A DNA stretch of 64,000 nucleotides from Kribbella jiaozuonensis. Its GTDB lineage: Bacteria > Actinomycetota > Actinomycetes > Propionibacteriales > Kribbellaceae. Under the pieces are notes generated by a model. That model had not been told where the DNA came from. It made no database searches and saw only the letters and a program-made list of their open reading frames with translations. Of the stretch, positions 1-8,468 are shown piece by piece. The stretch covers positions 558,001-622,000 of the forward strand of contig NZ_SZPZ01000005.1 in the NCBI RefSeq assembly GCF_005233875.1. Reading direction: 5' to 3'. Position 1 is the stretch's first letter; each line of letters begins with the position of its first letter. The position numbers and the translations under genes are program-made.

Positions 1-346
1 GGTTGTACGTGACCTGACCGATCGACTCGCCCTTGCGCTTGACGATCAGATCACCGCCGACGACCTTCAGGCCGTTGAACGTGCGGTCGTAGCGGACGTA
101 TTCGGTGCCGTCGGCATCCTTCACCACGTCGCGAACCTTGAGCTGCTCGCCACTGCCGAGACCGAGAGCTGCGGCCGTCTGCGCGGTCAGCGCCTGCTCG
201 GCCTGGACGGCGGCGGGTTGGTTGAACCCGGACGCCGGAAGCGGAACCGCCCGGTCGGCGGCACCCGCGGTCGAAGCGGTGAACGTCGTGGCAAGACCCG
301 CTGCCGCGACGATGGCCACCGCCCCTGCTGATGTCAGTCGTCTCAA
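1..346 (-). CDS. Secreted M4-type metallopeptidase, N-terminal part only
   Basis: Partial gene running off the left edge; only the first 115 codons are seen. I place the start at TTG 346-344 because the one upstream ATG in the leader is out of frame and meets a stop, and GAGGAG at 355-360 sits at good distance. Residues 1-28 form a Sec signal peptide (RR, hydrophobic core, Ala-rich cleavage region). The rest resembles the FTP propeptide of thermolysin-like (M4) or fungalysin peptidases, with YDRTFNGLKVVGGDLIV as the typical inhibitory-propeptide core. The zinc-binding catalytic domain lies outside the window, so the family call rests on the propeptide. It would be exported as a zymogen and activated outside the cell. 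Confidence 0.75.
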   Translation of the reverse strand, partial: MRRLTSAGAVAIVAAAGLATTFTASTAGAADRAVPLPASGFNQPAAVQAEQALTAQTAAALGLGSGEQLKVRDVVKDADGTEYVRYDRTFNGLKVVGGDLIVKRKGESIGQVTYN

Positions 347-572
347 GACAACATCTCCTCACGGTGTGGTCGCTGTTTGGGCGCAGCGACCGAATTCAGT
401 TGGGGACGCGCCGGATGCTGACCCAGCAGTGCCACTGCCTCATTTGTGACACTGCGTGTCGATTCATGCGATTTCTGTTACATCCGACTTGAGGACCGAC
501 TGTTGCGGTCCGGTCGCCGTGAGTCAAGGGATTTGGCCGAAACGAAGGGGAAAACCTGCGTCCGGCGAGATG

Positions 573-2525
573 TCAGTCCGTGGGGCGCAACTCGCGCCGA
601 AGGTGTTCCGGCAACGTGACGGGCAGCCGGCAGGTGAATTTCTGACAGACGTACGCCGCGCGCTGCTCGCGCCCCTCCATCAGCGGCACGGCGAGACCGG
701 GCTCACCCGCGACGATCGCCGTACCCCAGGGCGCGTCGGTGAACGCGATCCTGACCAGCTCGGGCTGCGCACCGACGACAGCGATCTCAAGGGGGCCACC
801 GGCAATCGTCTCGGCAACCGCGAGCGCCCGGCCGGCGAACCGCGGCGCCCGCTCGGCAATCGCGGCCGACGCCTTCAACGCCTCGCCCGCAGCAGTCTCA
901 TAGCGGACCCATCCGGTCAGACTCGCGAGCGTCGTCAATGCCTCCGCAGCCAAGCTCACACCGGACGGCGTAGCGTTATCGGTCGCATCCTGCGGCCGCC
1001 AGACCAGCTCCTCCGCATCCGCGGCGGTGTCGAAGTAGGAGCCATCAGCAACAAACTGCTCCAGAACCCTGTCCAGCAAGGCTTTCGCGGTATCGAACCA
1101 CGTCACGTCACCAGTGGCGCCCAACAAAGTCAAGCAGGCCTGGGCAAACGCCGCATAGTCCTCGAGTACGCCGTCCGCGCTCCCCCGCACCCCGCCCCGC
1201 GACGTCCGGTACAGCCGCCCGTCGAGATGCAGGTCCCGGATCAATCCGGCCGCGGCGACCGCAGCCTCGACGTATTGCGGTTTGTCGAACACGATGCCCG
1301 CGCGGGTCAGCGCCGTGATCGCCAGACCGTTCCACGCGGCAACTACCTTGTCGTCGCGCCCCGGATAGGTCCGAGTGCTGCGTGCCTGCTTGAGGGTTTC
1401 GCGGACCCGCGACCATCGGGCAAAGTCGTCAGGGTCCTGCCTGAGCTGGAGGACCGAGGTGCCGTGCTCGAAGGTGCCGGTGACGTCACACAGCTCGATG
1501 ACCCACTCGGCATCGTCCGCCCCTAACACCTCACGCAGTTGATCAGCAGTCCAGGCGTAGTACTTGCCCTCCTCCCCATCCGTGTCGGCATCGAGTGCCG
1601 ACGCGAACCCGCCCTCCGGCGTACGGAGCTCGGCCAGGAGGAAGTCGGCGGTCTCCTCGGCGATGCGCTTCGCGAGCGGATCCGCGGACACGGTCCACCA
1701 CTGCGTATAGACGTCGAGCAGCAGCGCGTTGTCGTACAGCATCTTCTCGAAATGCGGCACGATCCACCGGCCGTCGACGGAGTACCGCGCGAACCCGCCC
1801 GCCAGCTGGTCGTACATCCCACCGCGCGCCATCCGATCGCAGGTGTGCGCGACCATCGCCAGCGCATCCTCGTCCCCGGTACGGCGATGATGCCGGAGCA
1901 GGAAGTCGAGCACCATCGACGGCGGGAACTTCGGCGCCCGCCCGAACCCGGCGTCGACCGGATCGAAGTCGGTCTTCAGCAGCTGCACCGCCCGGTCCAG
2001 GTCGACCTCTCCCCCGGTCGGCTGCTGCTGCCCGCCGAGTTGCTCGACCACGTTCTTGCCGATCCCGTCGATCTGCTCGCGCCGGTTCGTCCACGCGTCG
2101 GTGATTGCCTCCAGCACCTGCCGGAACGAGGCCATCCCACCGCGCGCGTCCTTCGGGAAGTACGTGCCGCAGAAGAACGGCTCGCCCGCCGGCGTCAGGA
2201 ACGCCGACATCGGCCACCCGCCCTGCCCGGTCATCGCCACCGTCGCCGCCATGTAGATGGCATCGACGTCCGGCCGCTCCTCCCGATCCACCTTCACACT
2301 CACGAAGTGCTCGCTCAGGTAGGCCGCGGTCTCCGCGTCCTCGAACGACTCATGAGCCATCACATGGCACCAGTGACAAGCGGAGTACCCGACCGAGAGA
2401 AAGATCGGCACATCCCGCTCGCGAGCCTCCGCGAACGCCCGGTCCGACCACTCCCGCCACTCGACCGGGTTGTCCGCGTGCTGCCGCAGGTACGGACTGG
2501 TCGATCGCCCGAGCTCGTTCGCCAT
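573..2525 (-). CDS. Thioredoxin-domain DUF255 protein (YyaL/Spata20 family)
   Basis: 650 residues, usual for the family. The N-terminal thioredoxin-like domain carries the family signature SACHWCHVMAHESF, with a CxxC pair near residue 46, and a second hallmark GGWPMSAFLTPAGEPFFCGTYF. The C-terminal two thirds look like the all-alpha (six-hairpin) toroid of this family, with motifs such as GGMYDQLAGGFARYSVD and WIVPHFEKMLYDNA. Biochemical function is unsettled; a redox or cellobiose-epimerase-like role has been suggested for relatives. ATG at 2525 is chosen because MANELGRSTSPYLRQHADNPV is the conserved start of the family; the frame is open further upstream but overlaps the divergent nitroreductase. 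Equivalent, from memory, to M. tuberculosis Rv1084, which also lies beside mca. Confidence 0.9.
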   Translation of the reverse strand: MANELGRSTSPYLRQHADNPVEWREWSDRAFAEARERDVPIFLSVGYSACHWCHVMAHESFEDAETAAYLSEHFVSVKVDREERPDVDAIYMAATVAMTGQGGWPMSAFLTPAGEPFFCGTYFPKDARGGMASFRQVLEAITDAWTNRREQIDGIGKNVVEQLGGQQQPTGGEVDLDRAVQLLKTDFDPVDAGFGRAPKFPPSMVLDFLLRHHRRTGDEDALAMVAHTCDRMARGGMYDQLAGGFARYSVDGRWIVPHFEKMLYDNALLLDVYTQWWTVSADPLAKRIAEETADFLLAELRTPEGGFASALDADTDGEEGKYYAWTADQLREVLGADDAEWVIELCDVTGTFEHGTSVLQLRQDPDDFARWSRVRETLKQARSTRTYPGRDDKVVAAWNGLAITALTRAGIVFDKPQYVEAAVAAAGLIRDLHLDGRLYRTSRGGVRGSADGVLEDYAAFAQACLTLLGATGDVTWFDTAKALLDRVLEQFVADGSYFDTAADAEELVWRPQDATDNATPSGVSLAAEALTTLASLTGWVRYETAAGEALKASAAIAERAPRFAGRALAVAETIAGGPLEIAVVGAQPELVRIAFTDAPWGTAIVAGEPGLAVPLMEGREQRAAYVCQKFTCRLPVTLPEHLRRELRPTD

Positions 2526-2574
2526 GCCCCCACCGTACGGAATGGACCTCGGCGCGCAGCAGTTGGATTGGTGC

Positions 2575-3102
2575 ATGCCCGTGCACCCGTTGCTCGCCAG
2601 CCGCTTCAGCCCGATGTGGTTCGACTCCGACTGGAACGTCACCGACGACGACGTCGAGGTTCTCCTCGACGCGGCCCGCTGGGCACCGTCCGCGGGCAAC
2701 TCCCAGCCCTGGGCGTACTTCGTCGCGCGCCGCGGCGAGCCCGAGCACGATCGCATCGTCAAGCACCTCGCCCGCAGCTCAGGCCGCTGGGCACCGAGCG
2801 CGTCCCTGCTGATCGTGACCATGGCCCATCGGTACGTCGAAGACACCGACTGGGCCTACTCCGACTTCGCGGACTACGACCTCGGACAGTCCGTCGCACA
2901 CCTGACCCTGCAGGCCCACGCCATGGACCTGGCCTGCCGCCAGTTCCGGGCCTTCAACCTCGAGACCCTCACCGACGACCTGCAGCCGGGCGCCGGCTGG
3001 CACATCGTGTCGATGATCGCGATCGGCCGCGCCGCCGAGGACCGCCCGGCGGACCGCGAGCGACGCAGTACCGAGGAACTCCGGACCGCGCCCTGGGACT
3101 AG
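2575..3102 (+). CDS. Nitroreductase-family flavoprotein
   Basis: 175 residues, slightly short for the NfsA/FrxA-like nitroreductase fold. The N-terminal RWAPSAGNSQPW is the classic FMN-phosphate binding segment, and GWHIVSMIAIGRAAEDRP near the C-terminus matches the end of the fold. It probably uses FMN and NAD(P)H to reduce nitro compounds, quinones or an unknown physiological substrate. Transcribed divergently from the DUF255 gene (49 bases between starts). Its TAG stop shares the tetranucleotide CTAG with the stop of the convergent CopD gene. An earlier in-frame start exists at 2470 but would run through the divergent gene's start. Confidence 0.8.
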   Translation: MPVHPLLASRFSPMWFDSDWNVTDDDVEVLLDAARWAPSAGNSQPWAYFVARRGEPEHDRIVKHLARSSGRWAPSASLLIVTMAHRYVEDTDWAYSDFADYDLGQSVAHLTLQAHAMDLACRQFRAFNLETLTDDLQPGAGWHIVSMIAIGRAAEDRPADRERRSTEELRTAPWD

Positions 3103-4133
3103 ACCGTCTGGGAGAGGGCGATCGACAGGCCCAGGGCGAGGGCCATGACGAAGAGTTCGACGCCGACGATGCGCCAGAACGGCTGGCCGCCGTCCAAGAG
3201 GTCGCCGTGGGCGCGGCTGCGGTGAAGGCTGGACAGCACGATGAGGAGCAGGAACGCGGCGATCTTCACGATCAGCAATGCGCCGTACGCGTCGCCGGTC
3301 AGCGGGTCGAGGATCGAACCCCAACCGCCGCCCTTCGCGGCCAACCGCCCGGCGGCGCTGATCAGGCCGCTCACTAGCACCGCGATCGACGAGATGAACG
3401 CGACCTGCCCGTAGCGCTCCAGCACGATCGGCAGCCCGGTCCGGCTCGCACGCCCGTATCGGACCAGGCCCGCGAGCCCGCCGACCCACGTGGTCGCCGC
3501 GATCACGTGGATCACCAGTGCCGCGCCGGCCAGTACGACGTACGACTCGTTCCGTGGGTACGCCGTGACCGCGGTCGGGATCAGTGCGGCGATCGCGACC
3601 AGTACGCCGAGACCCGCCGCGGACGAGGTCTGCACCCGCCGGATGCCGATCGCCAAGGCGAGCACGAGGATGCCCGTGATCAGCAGCGCCTTCACCTCGG
3701 GTACGCCCAGAGCGTCGTCGAACCGCATCCGCAACAAGGCCACCGGGGTGTCGAGCAGGATCGCCGCGGTGACGATCGCGTTGACGAACGCACAGATCGC
3801 CCAGATGATCGCCGAGTTGCTCGCGTCCCGGACCGCACGCCGGCCCTGTACGCCGAGCGGACCGCCCTCGATCCGCAGCAGCACGACCGCGGCGAGCAGC
3901 GCGCCGGCACAGCCGACCGTCGCCAGCGTGGAGATCAGTTTGAGCAGCGGCAGCAGCCAGGAGACGAAGAGGTCCGGACCGCCGATCCCGCCGAGGTCAC
4001 GCGGCTGACTGCCGGCCGCGAACAACGCGACCACCAGAGCCACCGAGGCGATGACGACAGCACCGACCCCGGCCGCGACCAGACGTCCGGGCATGCGATG
4101 CCGGGCGGCGCGGGTAGCGCGAGTCGCGCTCAC
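3099..4133 (-). CDS. CopD-domain integral membrane protein
   Basis: 344 residues with about eight hydrophobic segments. The C-terminal half (from about residue 195) matches the copper-resistance D domain: a conserved histidine in VIHVIAATTWVGGLAGLV and the late GDAYGALLIVKIAAFLLL segment. CopD proteins are inner-membrane copper uptake or tolerance factors; actinobacterial versions often occur without copC. No CopC or Sco partner is adjacent, so copper specificity is inferred from family only. GTG start at 4133 gives a positively charged N-terminus before the first membrane span. A TATAGT hexamer on this strand (4178-4173) could be its -10 element. Confidence 0.75.
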   Translation of the reverse strand: MSATRATRAARHRMPGRLVAAGVGAVVIASVALVVALFAAGSQPRDLGGIGGPDLFVSWLLPLLKLISTLATVGCAGALLAAVVLLRIEGGPLGVQGRRAVRDASNSAIIWAICAFVNAIVTAAILLDTPVALLRMRFDDALGVPEVKALLITGILVLALAIGIRRVQTSSAAGLGVLVAIAALIPTAVTAYPRNESYVVLAGAALVIHVIAATTWVGGLAGLVRYGRASRTGLPIVLERYGQVAFISSIAVLVSGLISAAGRLAAKGGGWGSILDPLTGDAYGALLIVKIAAFLLLIVLSSLHRSRAHGDLLDGGQPFWRIVGVELFVMALALGLSIALSQTV

Positions 4134-4172
4134 CGAGCGGACCGGGGAGGGGCACCATTCAGCACCCGGCTC

Positions 4173-4178
4173 ACTATA
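4173..4178 (-). promoter_or_regulatory. Possible -10 element for the CopD gene
   Basis: TATAGT on the minus strand, about 40 bases before the GTG start. No convincing -35 is visible 16-18 bases upstream, so this is tentative. Confidence 0.3.
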
Positions 4179-4271
4179 GGGTCATGCAAAGGTGGGCTGC
4201 CCAGTCCGACACCATCTCGTGACCAGGGTGTAGCCCAGCTCCCAGGAATCAGTTACCGCACCGTCATGGCG

Positions 4272-4598
4272 TCAGTGCTCAGAGTGTTGTTTCGAGTCCT
4301 TCGCCGGCTCAGTCGCTGCCGAGGTCTCCGTCGTCTCCGTCGGTGTCCGGTCCGAAGTCGTAGGCGGTACATCGCCATCCGGGGAAGGCGAGCTCTCCGG
4401 TGTCGCTGGGTCGCCGGACGGTGCTGGGTCGTCCGCACCGGCGTGAGGCACATCGATGCGCTTCAGCTGTTTGCCCATGTTGCGCCACAGGAGCACCGTG
4501 GCGGCACCGAGAGCGAGCACGATCAACAGCGCGACCCAACCGGGTTTCACCGTATTCGGGTCGATCTCGGCCGTCAGAAGGGAGGTCGTCGCTGTCAC
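4272..4598 (-). CDS. Small single-pass membrane protein of the mca locus
   Basis: 108 residues: a short N-terminus, one membrane span (about residues 19-38, VALLIVLALGAATVLLW), then a basic patch (GKQLKRIDVPHA) and an acidic, Pro/Ser/Thr-rich disordered cytoplasmic tail. It starts 31 bases after mca on the same strand and so is probably co-transcribed. A small membrane protein in this position downstream of mca is conserved in actinobacteria (Rv1083 next to mca Rv1082, from memory). Function unknown. GTG start. Confidence 0.75.
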   Translation of the reverse strand: MTATTSLLTAEIDPNTVKPGWVALLIVLALGAATVLLWRNMGKQLKRIDVPHAGADDPAPSGDPATPESSPSPDGDVPPTTSDRTPTETTETSAATEPAKDSKQHSEH

Positions 4599-4629
4599 GC
4601 CACCAGTCTCTCATTGTCCCAGCCGCCCG

Positions 4630-5493
4630 TCAGCGCAGCCCCGCGAACAGATCGTCCTCAGGCAATTCCGACTCGACCAGACTCCGAGCGAGCTCGTAGT
4701 CCTCGGTCGGCCAGGCCGCCTGATGCACCTCGAGCGGAACGGTGAACCAGCCGCCGTCCGGGTCGATCTGCGTGGCGTGGGCGAGCAGCGCCTTGTCCCG
4801 GGTGGCGAAATACTCCGCGCACTCGACCCGGGTGGTGATCCGGCGCTCGTTCTCCGGGTCCGGCTTCCAGTCCTTCAGGCGCTCGGCGTACGGCGACTCG
4901 AGGCCGCGCGCGACCATCGCGTCGTGCAGCGCCTTCATCCGCTCGTAGTGGAACGTGTGGTGGTAGTACAGCTTCAGCGGCTGGAACGGCTCGCCGAGCT
5001 CCGGATAGGCGTCCTTGTCCCCCGCGGCCTCGAACGCGGCCACGCTGATCTGGTGGCACATCACGTGGTCCGGGTGCGGGTAGCCGCCGTTCTCGTCGTA
5101 CGTCGTGACGACCTGCGGGCGGAACTCGCGGATCAGCTTCACCAGCGGGGCCGCGGCGTCCTCGACCTTCAGCGCACCGAAGCAGCCCTCGGGCAGCGGC
5201 GGCAGCGGATCGCCCTCCGGGAAACCCGAGTCGACCCAGCCCAGCCACTCCTGCCGGATGCCGAGGATCTCGCGCGCCGCGTCCATCTCCTTGCGGCGGA
5301 TCTCGGTGATGTTCGCCAGCACCTCCGGGCGGTCCATCTTCGGATTCAGGATCGATCCGCGTTCGCCGCCGGTACAGGTGGCGACCATCACCTCGACGCC
5401 CTCGGCCACGTACCTGGCCGTCGACGCGGCTCCCTTGCTCGACTCGTCATCCGGGTGGGCGTGCACATGCAACAGCCGAAGATCTCCACTCAC
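4630..5493 (-). CDS. mca: Mycothiol S-conjugate amidase Mca
   Basis: 287 residues, almost exactly the length of M. tuberculosis Mca. It hydrolyses the amide bond of mycothiol S-conjugates, releasing a mercapturic acid for export and recycling GlcN-Ins. The PIG-L/LmbE metal site is complete: HAHPDDESS near residue 11 and the distal zinc histidine in GGYPHPDHVMCHQ. TGGERGSILNP and GWVDSGFP are Mca/MshB-specific. GTG at 5493 is taken as start since it gives the standard N-terminus; the frame continues open upstream into the divergent DUF4307 gene but that is antisense coding. Cytosolic detoxification enzyme; presence implies a mycothiol-making actinobacterium. Confidence 0.97.
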   Translation of the reverse strand: MSGDLRLLHVHAHPDDESSKGAASTARYVAEGVEVMVATCTGGERGSILNPKMDRPEVLANITEIRRKEMDAAREILGIRQEWLGWVDSGFPEGDPLPPLPEGCFGALKVEDAAAPLVKLIREFRPQVVTTYDENGGYPHPDHVMCHQISVAAFEAAGDKDAYPELGEPFQPLKLYYHHTFHYERMKALHDAMVARGLESPYAERLKDWKPDPENERRITTRVECAEYFATRDKALLAHATQIDPDGGWFTVPLEVHQAAWPTEDYELARSLVESELPEDDLFAGLR

Positions 5494-5551
5494 AAGACAC
5501 AATGGTCCTCCAACCTCCGGCAAAACCCACGACCGACCCCCTGGACTACCT

Positions 5552-5989
5552 GTGCCCGAGCCATCTGCGTCATCCGCCGCCACCCCGACCTCCGACCTGA
5601 ACGCGCGGTACGGCAGGGGCGGGCGGTCCTGGCGACCGCTCGTGATCGGCGGCCTCGGGGTCGTGATCCTGGCCGGCCTGGCGTGGCTGGTGTGGGCGGC
5701 CTGGGTGCAGTCGAATCCGCCGGTCACCTCGCAACTGAACGGGTTCGAGATCGTCTCGCCGACGAGCGCGAAGGCCACGATGAAGGTGGACCGGACCAAG
5801 TCGGTGGAGGCCAGTTGCCGGCTGCAGGCGAAGGCGGCCGACTTCTCGATCGTCGGTGAGGTGACCGTGACCGTGACGGCGGATTCACCCCGCCACCAGG
5901 TGCTCCCGGTCACGCTGACGACGCAACGCTCCGCAACCACCGTCGTACTCGTCGGCTGTACGACGGCCGACCAGCACCGCCCGCACTGA
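5552..5989 (+). CDS. DUF4307 membrane protein
   Basis: 145 residues. Hydrophilic N-terminus (DLNARYGRG), one membrane span at about residues 30-52 (GLGVVILAGLAWLVWAAWV), then a roughly 90-residue extracytoplasmic beta-rich domain with a cysteine pair (SCRLQAK and VGCTTA), consistent with DUF4307. Divergent from mca with 58 bases between starts, upstream of greA on the same strand; the arrangement greA - DUF4307 - mca is conserved in actinobacteria. Molecular role unknown. GTG start at 5552 is the first in-frame start clear of the mca start region. Confidence 0.85.
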   Translation: MPEPSASSAATPTSDLNARYGRGGRSWRPLVIGGLGVVILAGLAWLVWAAWVQSNPPVTSQLNGFEIVSPTSAKATMKVDRTKSVEASCRLQAKAADFSIVGEVTVTVTADSPRHQVLPVTLTTQRSATTVVLVGCTTADQHRPH

Positions 5990-6103
5990 CCCGCGCGACC
6001 GGCGCGGATCCGGCCTGGCAACCGATTGCCGTCAGCATGAACGATTAACGGGAAAAACCTTCAGGGCAAACGGTTTCCCCGTGTTTGCGTCGCCGCAGAA
6101 ACC

Positions 6104-6132
6104 CTGCGTGATCTGCGGACTCTTGCTACGCT
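6104..6132 (+). promoter_or_regulatory. Possible greA promoter
   Basis: CTGCGT at 6104-6109 and TACGCT at 6127-6132 with a 17-base spacer, about 77 bases before the greA start. The -10 is good for a vegetative actinobacterial promoter; the -35 is weak. Confidence 0.35.
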
Positions 6133-6208
6133 CGTTGGATTGGTCGCCGTCGACGACGGCGGCCAGCAGTATTTTCCTGCCCATCCCAACCGACACAAGG
6201 AGCAGCCC

Positions 6209-6721
6209 GTGACGCAGAAGATCGATGAGGACAGCGTTGTCTGGCTGACGCAGGACGGTTACGACCAGCTGAAGTCGGAGCTCGAGCACCTCAAGGGCCC
6301 GGCCCGCGCCGAGATCACGCAGCGGATCAGCGAGGCCAGGGACGAGGGCGACCTCAAGGAGAACGGCGGCTACCACGCCGCGAAGGACGAGCAGGGCAAG
6401 ATCGAGGCCCGGATCCGGCAGCTCGAGGACATGCTCCGTCGGGCCCGGGTCGGCGAGACCCCGAAGGCCGGCGGCAAGATCGAGCCCGGTATGAAGGTGT
6501 CGATCACCTTCGCCGGTGACGACGACGTCGAGACGTTCCTGCTCGGCTCCCGCGAGTTGCTCGCCCTGGACGCGTCGGTCGACATCGACGTGTACTCCCC
6601 GCAGTCGCCGCTCGGCGCCGCGATCCTCGGCAAGAAGAAGGGCGACAAGGCCACCTACGAGGCGCCCAACGGCAAGCCCGTAACGGTCCAGATCGTCGCC
6701 GCGGAACCCTTCACCGGCTGA
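6209..6721 (+). CDS. greA: Transcription elongation factor GreA
   Basis: 170 residues. Rescues backtracked RNA polymerase by stimulating transcript cleavage through the secondary channel. The N-terminal coiled coil carries the tip acidic pair in SEARDEGDLKENGGYHAA, and the C-terminal FKBP-like domain ends with SPLGAAILGKKKGDKA, the diagnostic GreA/GreB signature. GTG at 6209 is selected by AAGGAG at 6197-6202, six bases upstream; the frame is open 23 codons further but without conserved sequence. Followed by a strong hairpin terminator. Housekeeping gene in conserved synteny with mca. Confidence 0.97.
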   Translation: MTQKIDEDSVVWLTQDGYDQLKSELEHLKGPARAEITQRISEARDEGDLKENGGYHAAKDEQGKIEARIRQLEDMLRRARVGETPKAGGKIEPGMKVSITFAGDDDVETFLLGSRELLALDASVDIDVYSPQSPLGAAILGKKKGDKATYEAPNGKPVTVQIVAAEPFTG

Positions 6722-6737
6722 CCCACCAAAAGCTCCC

Positions 6738-6767
6738 AGCGCCCCGGTGGACAACCACCGGGGCGCT
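6738..6767 (+). terminator. greA terminator hairpin
   Basis: Perfect 13-bp stem (6738-6750 with 6755-6767), four-base loop ACAA, followed by a short T-rich run (6771-6775). Confidence 0.85.
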
Positions 6768-6828
6768 TGGCTTTTCCGGGTCCGCTAATTCGGAGGCGGG
6801 TTCGCCGCCCGCGGTCCAGACTGCGGAG

Positions 6829-7635
6829 ATGGACGCCGGCGGCGGGTACGACGAGGCCGAGCTGTTCGGCGGTCTCGCGGCCGAGCAGTGGGCGGTCGCG
6901 TCGCGGGCGGATCCGCGGCGCGACGCGTCCTTCTACCGGGAGATCATCCGGTCCCAGGACGGGCCCGCACTCGAGCTCGGGTGCGGGTCCGGGCGGTTGC
7001 TGCTGACGTATCTGGCCGAAGGTCTGGACGTCTCCGGGAGCGACATCTCGCGCGACATGCTGACGGCCTGCCGCGAGGAGGCGGCGCGACTGGGCCTGGA
7101 GCCCACCCTGTACGAACAGCCGATGCAGGAACTCGCCGTACCAGGCACGTTCCGCACCATCTACATCCCGTGCGGCAGCTTCGCCTGTGTGATGGACCGG
7201 CAGGAAGCACTGCAGACCCTCCGCCGGTGTCACGACCACCTCGACATCGGCGGCGTACTCGCCTTCAACGTCTTCCCGGTCGGCATCAACTACGCCGAGC
7301 CGCCCGGCGACGACTTCCCCACACCCTGGGCGCCCACGATCCAGGTCGACCTACCCGACGGCGACCGCCTCAAGGTCTCCACCCGCTTCACCGCCCTCGA
7401 CCGCATCGAGCAGACCTGGCACGAAGAACGCCGCTACGAGCGGTACGCCGGAACTGCCCTGGTCCGCACCGAGATCCGCACAGGCCAGGGCCATTGGTAC
7501 TTCCGCAACGAACTCCTCTGGATGCTCCAACTAGCCGGCTTCGCACCGGACAACATCACCGTCACAGGCGACTTCACGCCGGCACAGTTCGGGCCCGTGC
7601 ACACCTACACGATGGCGATCACTGCCGTCCGCTAG
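6829..7635 (+). CDS. Class I SAM-dependent methyltransferase
   Basis: 268 residues. Motif I is ALELGCGSGRLLL (about residues 47-59), followed by the acidic adenosine-binding end of strand 2 in GLDVSGSDISRDML, and a motif IV-like IYIPCGSFACVMD. This is the generic Rossmann-type methyltransferase fold; substrate not predictable. The central segment EQTWHEERRYERY resembles a region that many small-molecule methyltransferases of this group share. It stands alone after the greA terminator. Its stop and that of the convergent ABC permease share one CTAG (7632-7635). Confidence 0.8.
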   Translation: MDAGGGYDEAELFGGLAAEQWAVASRADPRRDASFYREIIRSQDGPALELGCGSGRLLLTYLAEGLDVSGSDISRDMLTACREEAARLGLEPTLYEQPMQELAVPGTFRTIYIPCGSFACVMDRQEALQTLRRCHDHLDIGGVLAFNVFPVGINYAEPPGDDFPTPWAPTIQVDLPDGDRLKVSTRFTALDRIEQTWHEERRYERYAGTALVRTEIRTGQGHWYFRNELLWMLQLAGFAPDNITVTGDFTPAQFGPVHTYTMAITAVR

Positions 7636-8468
7636 CGCCCAGTGGCGCTCCGGTACTTGCGGACTGCCAGTGGGGCGAAGACGGCGATGATTGCGGTGCA
7701 CCAGATCAGGGAGAGCCAGACCGGGTGCTGGGCGGGGAAGCTGTCCGGGCTGGCGAACGGTGACGGGTTGCCGAAGAGGTGGCGGCAGGCGGCGACGATC
7801 GAGGAGATCGGGTTCCACTCGGCGATCGGTTGCAGGGCGCTCGGGAGTTGCGGCGTCGGGACGAACGCGTTCGAGAGGAACGTCAGCGGGAACAGCCAGA
7901 TCAGCCCCGCGGACGATGCCACCTCAGGCCCGCCGACCGACAACCCGATCAGCGCGCCCACCCAGAGCATCGCGAACGCGAACAGCAGCAGGATCCCGAA
8001 CGCCGCCAGCGCCTGACCGAACCCGTTATGCCAGCGCCAGCCGACGACGAGCCCGCAGATCACCATGATCAGCATCACGAACGTATTGAAGACCAGGTCG
8101 CCGACCACCCGTCCGGCGATCACCCCGGACCTTGCCATCGGCAACGACCTGAACCGGTCGATCAGCCCCTTCGACATGTCGTCGGCCAGCCCGACACTCG
8201 CCGAGGCGACCGCGAACGCCATCGTCTGCGCGAAGATCCCGGCCATCAGGAACTCCCGGTACGCCTTCGGTCCGGGAAAGCCCGGGATCGGGATCGCGTT
8301 CCCGAACACGTAAGCGAACAGCAGCACGAACATGATCGGCTGGATGGTCGCGTAGATCAGCATGTCCGGCGTCCGCGGGATCCGCTTCAGGCTCCGCCAG
8401 GCCAGGATCCCGGCATCCGACAACGCCCGCGCGAGCGGATTCACCCGGGCCGGTATCTCGATACTCAC
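7632..8468 (-). CDS. ABC-2 type exporter permease (DrrB-like)
   Basis: 278 residues with six predicted membrane spans, the ABC2_membrane fold. SMGLADDMSKGLIDRFRSLP-like sequence after the second span (SVGLADDMSKGLIDRFRSLP) is characteristic of DrrB-type daunorubicin-resistance permeases. Start codon overlaps the stop of the ATPase gene by four bases, so the two proteins are translationally coupled and form one exporter, probably for a hydrophobic drug or a self-made metabolite. No biosynthetic genes adjoin it. Confidence 0.85.
   Translation of the reverse strand: MSIEIPARVNPLARALSDAGILAWRSLKRIPRTPDMLIYATIQPIMFVLLFAYVFGNAIPIPGFPGPKAYREFLMAGIFAQTMAFAVASASVGLADDMSKGLIDRFRSLPMARSGVIAGRVVGDLVFNTFVMLIMVICGLVVGWRWHNGFGQALAAFGILLLFAFAMLWVGALIGLSVGGPEVASSAGLIWLFPLTFLSNAFVPTPQLPSALQPIAEWNPISSIVAACRHLFGNPSPFASPDSFPAQHPVWLSLIWCTAIIAVFAPLAVRKYRSATGR

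Noticed and set aside
4170..4181. CTCACTATAGGG, identical to the 3' half of a T7 phage promoter
   Set aside because: The upstream TAATACGA half is absent and there is no vector or phage context; the reverse strand gives TATAGT, a plausible host -10.
6049..6081. Imperfect hairpin between DUF4307 and greA as a terminator
   Set aside because: Arms CGGGAAAAACC and GGTTTCCCCG pair imperfectly with a 12-base loop and no T-run; not strong enough to list.
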